A stretch of DNA of 7,396 nt. Source: Candidatus Aminicenantota bacterium (GTDB lineage: Bacteria > Acidobacteriota > Aminicenantia > Aminicenantales > Aminicenantaceae). Both the position numbers and the translations under genes were made by a program. The DNA is taken from contig SOIA01000292.1 of assembly GCA_004378665.1 (NCBI GenBank), forward strand, positions 1 to 7,396, read 5' to 3'. Shown here piece by piece: positions 1-6,156 of this stretch (position 1 is its first letter; the number at the start of each line of letters is the position of its first letter). The notes under the pieces are model-generated. The model made no database searches and was not told the DNA's origin. It was given only the letters and a program-made list of their open reading frames with translations.

Positions 1-64
1 TATCGACGAATTCATCAAATCCAACCTCATCGCCAGGAAATCAGGGACGAACAAATCACAATAA
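1..64 (+). CDS. C-terminal tail of a truncated gene (unidentified)
   Basis: The reading frame beginning at base 2 is open from the window edge to a TAA at 62-64 and encodes about 20 residues ending IARKSGTNKSQ. The composition is that of a normal soluble C-terminus. The stop lies 10 nt before a hairpin (74-102) that could terminate it, and the gene would converge on mazG. The other two plus frames are also open over this short stretch, so the frame choice rests on composition alone. There are too few residues to assign a family. Confidence 0.4.
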   Translation, partial: IDEFIKSNLIARKSGTNKSQ

Positions 65-102
65 AAAAATGAATCAGGCTGCTTTTTGATAAAAAAGCCT
101 GA
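63..102 (-). terminator. Rho-independent terminator of mazG, possibly bidirectional
   Basis: A 7-bp perfect stem, TCAGGCT (74-80) with AGCCTGA (96-102), continues inward as TTTTT/AAAAA after a 2-nt GC bulge and closes on a GAT loop. Read on the minus strand, it begins 8 nt after the mazG stop. It is followed, after a short TTCA spacer, by seven T (complement of A63-A69), as expected of an intrinsic terminator. On the plus strand no T-run follows, so termination of the upstream plus-strand gene would be less efficient. Confidence 0.7.
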
Positions 103-110
103 CCCTAATA

Positions 111-899
111 TCATATGATCTTCTTTTTGGCGTCCTCCCATATTTTATCCATCTCCTCGAGTGTGACCTGGCCGAGCTTTTTCCCCTCTTTCTGAAGTCT
201 TTTTTCTATGAATCGGAACCTTCTGGTAAATTTCTTGTTGGCCTCCCTGAGCGCAACCTCAGGGTTGATACCCAGAAGGCGAGAGACGTTGGACATTGCG
301 AAGAAAAGATCACCGACTTCCTTAAACACTTCATCCTTTTCATTTTTTTTCAGTGCCTCTTCTAATTCAGATATCTCTTCTTTAATTTTCTGAAGTGCAT
401 CCAAAGGTTGAGCCCAGTCGAACCCAAATTGAGAGACACGGAGTCCAATCTGGAAGGCTTCTAAAAGCGCCGGGAGGCAGATAGCCATTCCATCCAACAC
501 AGATTCCCTCTCTTTCTCTTCCTTCTTCTGTCGGCACCATTCATCTATGACTTCATCAGACGTCTCGATTCTCTCTTGAGAAAACACATGGGGATGGCGG
601 TGGACCATCTTCTGGTTAATGCCTTCTAAAACCTCAGAGACCGAGAATTTGTCTTTCTCCTTGAATATTCGAGCCAAAAATACGACCTCCATCAGGACAT
701 CACCCAGCTCTTCTGCCAGGGACTCTGCATCGCCAGAGTGAATGGCATCCACGGCCTCGTAGACTTCTTCTAAAAAATAGTTCGCTATGGACTTTTCATC
801 TTGTTCTCTATCCCAGGGACATCCGTCTTCCCCCCTGAGTTCATCCAAGATATGAACAAGCTGTTGGAATTTTTTGCCTGCCTTTTCAGCATCTTCCAT
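111..899 (-). CDS. mazG: Nucleoside triphosphate pyrophosphohydrolase MazG
   Basis: Hydrolyses NTPs and dNTPs to the monophosphate plus PPi in the cytosol. In E. coli it also affects ppGpp levels and clears aberrant nucleotides. The 262 residues match the usual length of the two-domain enzyme (E. coli about 263). The N-terminal MazG domain carries GCPWD (26-30), a metal-binding EExxE (E44, E45, E48) and ExxD (E64, D67). HRHPHVF (100-106) follows. The second, catalytic domain repeats the pattern with EEISE (174-178) and EVGD (194-197), then a conserved ANKKFTRRF stretch. The Mg-binding acidic residues of both domains are present, so it should be active. The ATG start is supported by AAGGAG about 8 nt upstream on the minus strand. 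It is transcribed divergently from the DUF1844 gene and ends at a terminator hairpin. Confidence 0.97.
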   Translation of the reverse strand: MEDAEKAGKKFQQLVHILDELRGEDGCPWDREQDEKSIANYFLEEVYEAVDAIHSGDAESLAEELGDVLMEVVFLARIFKEKDKFSVSEVLEGINQKMVHRHPHVFSQERIETSDEVIDEWCRQKKEEKERESVLDGMAICLPALLEAFQIGLRVSQFGFDWAQPLDALQKIKEEISELEEALKKNEKDEVFKEVGDLFFAMSNVSRLLGINPEVALREANKKFTRRFRFIEKRLQKEGKKLGQVTLEEMDKIWEDAKKKII

Positions 900-929
900 G
901 ACTCATCTCCTTGAATTATGTTGATGAAT

Positions 930-958
930 ATTGTAATATTCTTTGTCGATTTGTACAA
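930..958 (-). promoter_or_regulatory. Candidate mazG promoter (sigma-70 type)
   Basis: On the minus strand, TTGTAC (complement of 953-958) and TACAAT (complement of 930-935) are separated by exactly 17 nt. The -10 matches the consensus at 5 of 6 positions and the -35 at only 3 of 6. Transcription would begin near 923, giving a 5' leader of about 23 nt ahead of the mazG ATG. This is by pattern only and assumes a sigma-70-like consensus in this organism. Confidence 0.35.
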
Positions 959-959
959 A
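931..959 (+). promoter_or_regulatory. Candidate promoter for the DUF1844-ribF unit
   Basis: TTGTAA (931-936) and TACAAA (954-959) are separated by 17 nt; each matches the sigma-70 hexamers at 4 of 6 positions. The element is almost superimposed on the candidate mazG promoter on the opposite strand, because the DNA has TTGTA/TACAA symmetry. A start near 966 would give a leader of about 62 nt before the ATG at 1028. AT-rich DNA produces such matches easily, so confidence is low. Confidence 0.28.
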
Positions 960-1027
960 ATATTTTAAACCAGAAAAATAATCAATCCCAGTCAGACATA
1001 AAAAAATTCCTTTTTAAAGGGGAAAAA

Positions 1028-1381
1028 ATGCCAGAAAAAAAGGACAAGAAAAAAAAGAAAGTGGAAAAGAAAACAGAAAAGAAGAAGACAGAAGAGAAAT
1101 CAACAGAAGAAACTAAGGAAATCCTCCCTCCTCTCGATTTCAGCTCCATCATTCTTCCTTTTTACACACAAGCCTTGATCAAACTTGGTCTGACCGAGGA
1201 TCCCATTTCCGATACAAAGAGTGAAAACCTGGAGCTGGTGAAAAGATTGATTGATTTACTCGACTTGCTCAATAAGAGGACCAAAGGGAATCTTGAGCCT
1301 GAGGAGGAAAAATTATTAGTCTCCTGTACTCACCAGCTCAAGATGGCCTATATGGAAAAAGCCAAATTAATCAATTTGTAG
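1028..1381 (+). CDS. DUF1844 family protein with Lys-rich N-terminal tail
   Basis: Small protein of unknown function, 117 residues. Residues 1-31 are a low-complexity basic/acidic tail, almost only K, E and T, probably disordered. From about residue 36 to the end it resembles the DUF1844 family: an FSSIILPFYTQALIKLG helix, then a segment with ENLELVKRLIDLLDLL, TKGNLEPEEEKLL and a final helix. These are family hallmarks as I recall them. The ATG at 1028 is chosen because AAAGGGG lies just upstream and the domain plus tail starts there; the longer frame back to 911 runs through the promoter region. There is no signal peptide or membrane segment. It lies 4 nt before ribF and probably shares its transcript. 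The biochemical role is not known. Confidence 0.85.
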   Translation: MPEKKDKKKKKVEKKTEKKKTEEKSTEETKEILPPLDFSSIILPFYTQALIKLGLTEDPISDTKSENLELVKRLIDLLDLLNKRTKGNLEPEEEKLLVSCTHQLKMAYMEKAKLINL

Positions 1382-1385
1382 TCTC

Positions 1386-2321
1386 ATGGAAGTCATTCAC
1401 GGTCTCGAAAATTATTCATTCATCTCCGACCATACGATCGTAGCCATCGGAAATTTCGATGGAGTCCACCTGGGCCACCAAAAGATTCTCCTGTACCTCG
1501 AAAAAAAAGCAAAAGAGTTTGAGCTTTTCTCCCTCGTTCTGACATTTTTTCCGCACCCGGGACAAATCCTGGGGAAAAATGGAATCAAGATGATTCAGAC
1601 ACTCGACCAGCGAATAAGGGAAATCAATAAATTTGATATCCATGCTGTTCTCATCATTCCTTTCGATGAAAGATTCGCCAGCCTCAGCGGTCAGGATTTC
1701 ATCCGCAAGATCGTTTTGAATAGACTCAAAGCAAAAGCGGTCATCGTGGGTGAAAATTTTTACTTCGGGAAAAACCGAGAGGGAGATACTGCCCTTCTTC
1801 ATCGTTTGTCCTCAAAATATAATTTCCGAATCTGTCCCGTCCCTTCGGTCATTAAAGAAAGAAAGACCGTAAGCAGCAGTCTCATCCGGAATTTCCTTCA
1901 GGAAGGGAAAGTTGAAGAAGTGAGTGGACTACTGGGCAGATCTTATGAAATAGAAGGAAAAGTGATCGAAGGCCAATCCCGAGGGAAAAGTCTTGGATTT
2001 CCAACAGCCAACATCGAAACTGAAAATGAAATCATCCCTCAGGGCGTCTTCATAACACAGACCAGGATCGGGACCGAATTCCTTCCTTCAATGACTAACG
2101 TCGGAAGTCAACCCACATTTAATCAACGAGGTCTAAACATTGAATCCTATATCCTCAATTTCGAAGGAAACCTCTACGGGGAGCAAATCGGAATACACTT
2201 CCTGAAAAAAATCAGGGATGAGGTAAAATTCAGGACTCCGGATGACCTGGCCAGGCAGCTCGAGAAAGACCTGGAAGCGACACAAGCTCATTTCAGAGCA
2301 AAGAGCAAAATTCTCGATTGA
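1386..2321 (+). CDS. ribF: Bifunctional riboflavin kinase / FAD synthetase RibF
   Basis: Phosphorylates riboflavin to FMN and adenylylates FMN to FAD. At 311 residues it is the normal bacterial two-domain length. The N-terminal FMN adenylyltransferase domain has the nucleotidyltransferase motif GNFDGVHLGHQ (22-32), FFPHP (54-58), VGENFYFGKNREGD (121-134) and SSSLIR (163-168). The C-terminal flavokinase domain begins near GRSYEIEGKV (184-193), with GKSLGFPTAN (200-209) for ATP/Mg binding, TNVGSQPTF (237-245) and the probable catalytic Glu in IESYILNF (E253), then YGEQI. All key residues are present. It starts 4 nt after the DUF1844 stop with no clear Shine-Dalgarno, which suggests translational coupling. 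I see no FMN riboswitch-like structure before the unit. Confidence 0.97.
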   Translation: MEVIHGLENYSFISDHTIVAIGNFDGVHLGHQKILLYLEKKAKEFELFSLVLTFFPHPGQILGKNGIKMIQTLDQRIREINKFDIHAVLIIPFDERFASLSGQDFIRKIVLNRLKAKAVIVGENFYFGKNREGDTALLHRLSSKYNFRICPVPSVIKERKTVSSSLIRNFLQEGKVEEVSGLLGRSYEIEGKVIEGQSRGKSLGFPTANIETENEIIPQGVFITQTRIGTEFLPSMTNVGSQPTFNQRGLNIESYILNFEGNLYGEQIGIHFLKKIRDEVKFRTPDDLARQLEKDLEATQAHFRAKSKILD

Positions 2322-2388
2322 GATCAGACCGAACGACACACATTCCTCATGCTTTCAGCCTCGAGTCCTGAAAATATCCGTTTTCTCT

Positions 2389-2405
2389 CCAGGAGTATCT
2401 CCTGG
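2389..2405 (+). promoter_or_regulatory. Strong RNA hairpin in pyr leader
   Basis: CCAGGAG (2389-2395) and CTCCTGG (2399-2405) form a perfect 7-bp stem with a TAT loop. No T-run follows, so it is not a terminator by itself. Its 5' arm could instead pair with TCCTG at 2366-2370, so it may be one of two exclusive folds. It lies 8 nt before the candidate PyrR-binding hairpin. Confidence 0.45.
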
Positions 2406-2413
2406 CTGATCTC

Positions 2414-2446
2414 CCAAAGGCCGAATCCAGAGCAGGTGCCTTTTGG
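2414..2446 (+). promoter_or_regulatory. Candidate PyrR-binding RNA hairpin (anti-antiterminator type)
   Basis: The lower stem pairs CCAAAGGC (2414-2421) with GCCTTTTGG (2438-2446), 8 bp with one bulged U. C2422-G2423-A2424 form a 5' internal bulge. The upper stem pairs A2425-U2426-C2427 with G2435-G2436-U2437. The loop is CAGAGCA (2428-2434). The published PyrR-site consensus is ARUCCNGNGAGGYU. Here AAUCCAGAG-C-AGGU fits it except for one inserted C in the loop and G instead of the final U. Lower stem, 5' bulge, short upper stem and CAGAGA-like loop are the architecture known from Bacillus pyr leaders. Its position before pyrR makes chance less likely. PyrR with UMP would bind here. How binding changes expression is not clear from the sequence. 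Confidence 0.6.
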
Positions 2447-2593
2447 ATAAAACCACTCTATCCCACAGTCGGCGGGTTCACCAAATGTCTAATATCCTTG
2501 ACTTTTTTCCTCAGATATTGCATTTTCTTATGGATAGAATGGATTTCTCCCCTAAAAAGAAAGACAGACATCCCACACATCAGGAGTTCTTTG

Positions 2594-3148
2594 ATGGAAG
2601 AAAAAATTAAAGCCAAGGTTATGGATTCCCGCAAAATAAAAAGAGCTTTGCACCGAATGACCACTGAAATCATCGAAAGGAATCGCAATTTAAAGAATGT
2701 TGTCATAGTCGGGATAAGAACGAGAGGGATATACGTCGGGAAAAGAATATCGAAACTGATTAATGAGCTGGAAAAAGTAAACGTCCCTGTCGGAGTGTTG
2801 GACATCACTCTCTATAGAGACGACTTCTCAGAATCAGAAGCCCAGCATATGGTTAAAAAAACAGAGATCGATTTCCCAGTCGCGAAAAAGGACGTCCTCC
2901 TGGTCGACGATGTCCTCTTCACGGGAAGAACGATACGCGCGGCTATGGACAGCCTGATCGACCTGGGGCGGCCGAAGACGATTCAACTTCTGGTCCTCGT
3001 CGATCGCGGCCACCGAGAACTCCCGATTAGGGCGGATTATGTCGGCAAATTTCTCCCAACTTCAAAAAGGGAGATCGTACAGGTCCGCTTGAAGGAGATC
3101 GATAACAGCGATGAAGTCCTGATCACGGAGCCGCCAGGGATAAAATAG
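2594..3148 (+). CDS. pyrR: Pyrimidine operon regulator / uracil phosphoribosyltransferase PyrR
   Basis: RNA-binding regulator that senses UMP and represses pyr genes; many homologues also convert uracil and PRPP to UMP. At 184 residues it matches the family (about 180). It has the type I phosphoribosyltransferase fold with GIRTRGIYVGKRI (40-52), DITLYRDD (70-77), the PRPP loop VLLVDDVLFTGRT (101-113) and the PyrR signature LVDRGHRELPIRADYVGK (135-152). The ATG at 2594 is chosen because AGGAG (2582-2586) is 7 nt upstream and the protein then aligns with Bacillus PyrR from its N-terminus. A longer frame from a TTG at 2498 would add a non-homologous leader peptide. The positions equivalent to B. 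subtilis Thr18 and His22 are His20 and Thr24 here. The stop overlaps the pyrB Shine-Dalgarno. Confidence 0.95.
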   Translation: MEEKIKAKVMDSRKIKRALHRMTTEIIERNRNLKNVVIVGIRTRGIYVGKRISKLINELEKVNVPVGVLDITLYRDDFSESEAQHMVKKTEIDFPVAKKDVLLVDDVLFTGRTIRAAMDSLIDLGRPKTIQLLVLVDRGHRELPIRADYVGKFLPTSKREIVQVRLKEIDNSDEVLITEPPGIK

Positions 3149-3158
3149 GAGAAACAAT

Positions 3159-4097
3159 TTGGCCTTCACACACAAGCATCTTCTCGGCATACAAAATCTC
3201 ACCGTTTCTGAGATCACAACAGTCCTCGATACTGCAGAATCCTTCTATGAAATATCCACGAGAGAGGTCAAGAAAGTCCCCACTCTCATAGGAAAAACGA
3301 TTATCAACCTCTTCTTTGAACCCAGTACGCGAACCCGGAGCTCTTTCGAACTGGCCGCAAAAAGATTGAGTGCGGATATTGTCAACTTTAATCTCAATGC
3401 CAGCAGCGCTGCGAAAGGAGAGACCTTCAAAGACACTATCCTGAACCTTGAAGCTATGAATCCTGACGCCATCATCATCAGACATTCCTGTTCAGGAGCG
3501 AGCCATTATGCCTCCACGTTCAGTCAATCAAACATCATCAACGCAGGAGATGGATCCCACGAGCATCCGACGCAGGCTCTCCTTGATGCCTTCACAATGC
3601 GACAGGAGAAAAAAGATTTTCAAAACTTGAAGGTTGTAATCGTCGGAGATATCCTTCACAGCCGAGTTGCACGATCCAACATTTTCCTTCTCCGAAAGAT
3701 GGGGGCAAGAATCACTCTTGTCGGACCACCGTCTCTCCTCCCAGAAGAATTCAAGAAATTTGGAGTGGAAATTGACTTCAATCTTGATCATGCGGTCAAG
3801 GGAGCTGATGTGATCATGATGCTCAGGATACAAATGGAAAGACAGACAAAAAATTTTTTCCCGTCCGTCCGGGAATACAGAAATCTTTACAGCTTAAGCG
3901 CACAAAGATTCGGGCGAGCCAAAAAGAACGCCATTATCATGCATCCCGGACCGATCAACAGGGGAGTGGAATTGACAGCTGACATGGCGGATTGCGCAAA
4001 ATCCGTGATTCTCAAACAGGTTGAAAATGGCATTGCAGTCCGGATGGCAGTACTCTACCTTTTATTAGGAGGAAAAGACCGTGAGGCTATTGATTAA
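3159..4097 (+). CDS. pyrB: Aspartate carbamoyltransferase catalytic subunit PyrB
   Basis: Condenses carbamoyl phosphate with aspartate to N-carbamoyl-aspartate, step 2 of UMP synthesis. The 312 residues equal the usual catalytic chain. Visible active-site elements are STRTR (56-60, carbamoyl phosphate loop), the 80s loop SSAAKGET with K86, R108-H109, HPTQALLD (136-143), HSR (167-169), R223 in the 230s-type loop, and HPGPINRG (262-269). All are intact. The start is a TTG at 3159: AGGAG (3147-3151) overlaps the pyrR stop and lies 7 nt before it, and the first family-conserved helix follows at once. No pyrI regulatory-chain gene follows, so feedback control is more likely through PyrR than through allostery. 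Its last 17 nt overlap pyrC. Confidence 0.97.
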   Translation: MAFTHKHLLGIQNLTVSEITTVLDTAESFYEISTREVKKVPTLIGKTIINLFFEPSTRTRSSFELAAKRLSADIVNFNLNASSAAKGETFKDTILNLEAMNPDAIIIRHSCSGASHYASTFSQSNIINAGDGSHEHPTQALLDAFTMRQEKKDFQNLKVVIVGDILHSRVARSNIFLLRKMGARITLVGPPSLLPEEFKKFGVEIDFNLDHAVKGADVIMMLRIQMERQTKNFFPSVREYRNLYSLSAQRFGRAKKNAIIMHPGPINRGVELTADMADCAKSVILKQVENGIAVRMAVLYLLLGGKDREAID

Positions 4098-5376
4098 GAA
4101 CGGAAGAGTCGTTGATCCTTCCTCTGGCACAGATAAAAGGCTCGACGTTCTGATAGAGAAGGGAAAAATCACACAGATCAAACCGAAAATCAGTGCATCG
4201 GGGGCAAAACTCATCGATGCCTCTGGACTGATCGTCGCTCCCGGGTTTATAGACATGCATGTCCACCTTCGGGAACCCGGGCAAGAAAATAAAGAGACCA
4301 TTGCCACAGGTGCCCTCGCTGCAGCCAGGGGAGGATTCACTTCCATCGCCTGCATGCCTAACACGTACCCGGTCAATGACAACCGAGGAGTGACCGAGTA
4401 TATTCTCTCTGAAGCCAGGAAGAATGCAGCTGTGAATGTTTTTCCGATAGCCTCGATAACAAAGGGAGAAAAAGGCGAAGAGCTCACAGATATGGCGGAT
4501 TTAATCGATGCCGGGGCGATCGCCTTCTCTGATGACGGGATGCCTGTCCAGAGCAGCCAGGTGATGCGTCGGGCTCTGGAATATTCGAAGATCCTGAACA
4601 CGGTCATCATCGACCACTGCGAAGATAAATATTTAAGCGCCGATGGAGTCATGCACGAGGGATATTATTCCTACCTCTTTGGGCTCAGGGGAATTCCCTC
4701 TTCATCCGAGGAAACGATGGTCTCACGAGACATCATCCTTGCCAACAGGGCTGATGCGGCAATCCATATCGCCCATCTGAGCGTTAAGGGAGCTGTAGAA
4801 CTCGTAAAAGAGGCCAAGCGAAAAAAAGTGAAAGTCACGGCTGAAGTGACTCCCCATCATCTTTTTTTGACGGACTCTCTGATTGAAAGCTATGACACTC
4901 AACTCAAAGTGAATCCTCCCTTGAGAAGTAAAGAAGATACCCTTGCGCTTAAACAAGCCGTCAAGAATGGGACAATAGACGTTTTCGCTACCGACCATGC
5001 CCCCCACACTGTGGATGAGAAGGATGTCGAATTCGATAGAGCCCCTTTTGGGATCAATGGCCTGGAAACAGCGGTTCCTCTTCTCCTGGATAAATTGGTG
5101 AATAAAAACATCATCTCCCTCTCTCGATTTATCGAGATGATCTCCACCAATCCAGCGCTCATCCTGAAGCTTGAAAACAAGGGGAGGATAAGCGTTGGAG
5201 CTGATGCAGACCTCACTATCCTGAACCTTGAAAAAGAAATCGTGGTCGATGTGAACTCCTTCAAATCCAAAAGCAGGAATAATCCCTTCCAGGGCTGGGA
5301 ATTAAGGGGTGGACCCGAAATGACAATCGTAGGAGGAAAAATCGTTTATTCCTCTTCTTCATCGAAGAACGCTTAA
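4081..5376 (+). CDS. pyrC: Dihydroorotase PyrC, type I
   Basis: Cyclises N-carbamoyl-aspartate to dihydroorotate, step 3 of UMP synthesis. At 431 residues it is the long type I form, not the roughly 345-residue E. coli type. Metal and substrate residues can be seen: MHVHLREPG (59-67; H60, H62, R64), MPNTYP (92-97; N94), D152 in SDDGMP, H179, H232, N278 in VNPPLR, and ATDHAPH (303-309; D305, H309). D152 sits where type I enzymes such as that of Aquifex have an aspartate, in place of the carbamylated Lys of other amidohydrolases. The start is GTG at 4081, with AGGAGG (4067-4072) 8 nt upstream inside pyrB. The 17-nt overlap with pyrB implies coupled translation and possibly a PyrB-PyrC complex, as known for Aquifex; the complex is inference. 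Confidence 0.97.
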   Translation: MRLLIKNGRVVDPSSGTDKRLDVLIEKGKITQIKPKISASGAKLIDASGLIVAPGFIDMHVHLREPGQENKETIATGALAAARGGFTSIACMPNTYPVNDNRGVTEYILSEARKNAAVNVFPIASITKGEKGEELTDMADLIDAGAIAFSDDGMPVQSSQVMRRALEYSKILNTVIIDHCEDKYLSADGVMHEGYYSYLFGLRGIPSSSEETMVSRDIILANRADAAIHIAHLSVKGAVELVKEAKRKKVKVTAEVTPHHLFLTDSLIESYDTQLKVNPPLRSKEDTLALKQAVKNGTIDVFATDHAPHTVDEKDVEFDRAPFGINGLETAVPLLLDKLVNKNIISLSRFIEMISTNPALILKLENKGRISVGADADLTILNLEKEIVVDVNSFKSKSRNNPFQGWELRGGPEMTIVGGKIVYSSSSSKNA

Positions 5377-5409
5377 TGACCTAGAAACTAAGAGAGAAGT
5401 TATTCCTTT

Positions 5410-6156
5410 ATGAAAAAAAGAATCCCGCAGTTCGAAAAAAATATAGGATACAGGTTCAAAAACAAGAATCTCCTCCGCCTGGCTTTAACCCACAGTTCTT
5501 ATGCGTATGAAAATAAGCAAAACGTGGATTCGGATAACGAGACCATGGAATTCCTGGGAGACTCGGTTCTCGGGCTTATCGTTGCCGATTATCTTTATTC
5601 AGCCTACAGTGAATTATCAGAGGGCGAACTCTCCAAACTCATGTCCACAGCAGCCAACACGACATCTTTATCCACATTCGGGAAGAGAATAAAGCTCGAT
5701 AAACATATCCTTCTCGGAAAAGGCGAGGAGAAAAGCGGAGGGAGGAAAAAAAAGTCTATTCTTGCGGGAGGTTTTGAAGCCCTGGTAGCAGCTATATACC
5801 TTGATGGGGGGTTAAAGGAAGCCAAAAAATTCCTTATCCCCCAGCTGGAATACATCTTCAATAGAATCAAAGCGGAAAGTTACCTGGTCAACAACTACAA
5901 ATCTGCTCTGCAGGAATACCTCCAGAAGGAAAATCTCCCTACCCCTGCATATAAAATTGTGACTTCCCTGGGACCCGACCATAAAAAAAGCTTCATTGTC
6001 GAGGTTTTTCTGGATAAAAAGTCTCTGGCAAAGGCAAAAGGCCGTTCGAAAAAAAATGCTGAACAGAGGGCAGCTCAAAAGGCTCTGAAAGGCATCCTTG
6101 GAAAAAAAATAAAGGACTTCACATCGGATACATTCCTGATGAAGAAACGAAAATGA
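5410..6156 (+). CDS. rnc: Ribonuclease III
   Basis: Double-strand-specific endoribonuclease that processes rRNA precursors and mRNAs, and acts as a dimer. At 248 residues it is slightly longer than E. coli (226) because of a basic C-terminal extension. The nuclease domain (about 5-150) has THSSYAYE (27-34) and the signature NETMEFLGDSVLG (43-55; E44, E47, D51), then SILAGGFEAL (116-125) with E123. The position equal to E. coli Asp114 is Gly120 (GGA at 5767-5769), a change at one of the four metal ligands. The dsRNA-binding domain spans about 161-229, with ALQEYLQ, PAYKIV and GRSKKNAEQRAAQKAL. The start follows pyrC by 33 nt, with only a weak purine-rich AGAGAGAAG before it. The family is certain; full catalytic equivalence is not. 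Confidence 0.95.
   Translation: MKKRIPQFEKNIGYRFKNKNLLRLALTHSSYAYENKQNVDSDNETMEFLGDSVLGLIVADYLYSAYSELSEGELSKLMSTAANTTSLSTFGKRIKLDKHILLGKGEEKSGGRKKKSILAGGFEALVAAIYLDGGLKEAKKFLIPQLEYIFNRIKAESYLVNNYKSALQEYLQKENLPTPAYKIVTSLGPDHKKSFIVEVFLDKKSLAKAKGRSKKNAEQRAAQKALKGILGKKIKDFTSDTFLMKKRK

Larger units (their letters stand above)
2322..2593 (+). promoter_or_regulatory. Untranslated leader of the pyr operon
   Basis: This 272-nt stretch between ribF and pyrR has no supportable gene. From 5' to 3' it holds a GAAAA/TTTTC hairpin (2370-2385), a perfect CCAGGAG/CTCCTGG hairpin (2389-2405), a PyrR-binding-loop-like hairpin (2414-2446), a weak stem followed by six T (2467-2508), and the pyrR Shine-Dalgarno AGGAG (2582-2586). 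A cluster of structures directly before pyrR is what PyrR-regulated leaders look like. I could not identify a convincing promoter, so transcription may begin in the leader at a non-consensus promoter or read through from ribF. Confidence 0.55.

Noticed and set aside
911..1027. Extension of the DUF1844 protein from a TTG at 911
   Set aside because: It would run through the divergent promoter region and lacks a ribosome site. AAAGGGG supports the ATG at 1028.
1328..1385. Search for an FMN riboswitch or other element before ribF
   Set aside because: Only 4 nt separate ribF from the DUF1844 gene, and the 128-nt region before that gene has no conserved RFN-like pattern.
1416..1802. Minus-strand open frame opposite ribF, and similar ones opposite pyrB, pyrC, rnc and the Cys-rich gene (for example 4065-4652 and 4899-5270)
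   Set aside because: They lie wholly or almost wholly opposite well-identified genes, and their translations show no family features.
2498..2526. TTGACT at 2498-2503 as a -35 for pyrR
   Set aside because: With a 16-18 nt spacer the -10 would be GCATTT, CATTTT or ATTTTC, none close to consensus. It would also start downstream of the PyrR-type hairpin.
2498..2593. N-terminal extension of PyrR from a TTG at 2498
   Set aside because: The added 32 residues resemble no PyrR, there is no Shine-Dalgarno at 2498, and AGGAG is well placed for the ATG at 2594.
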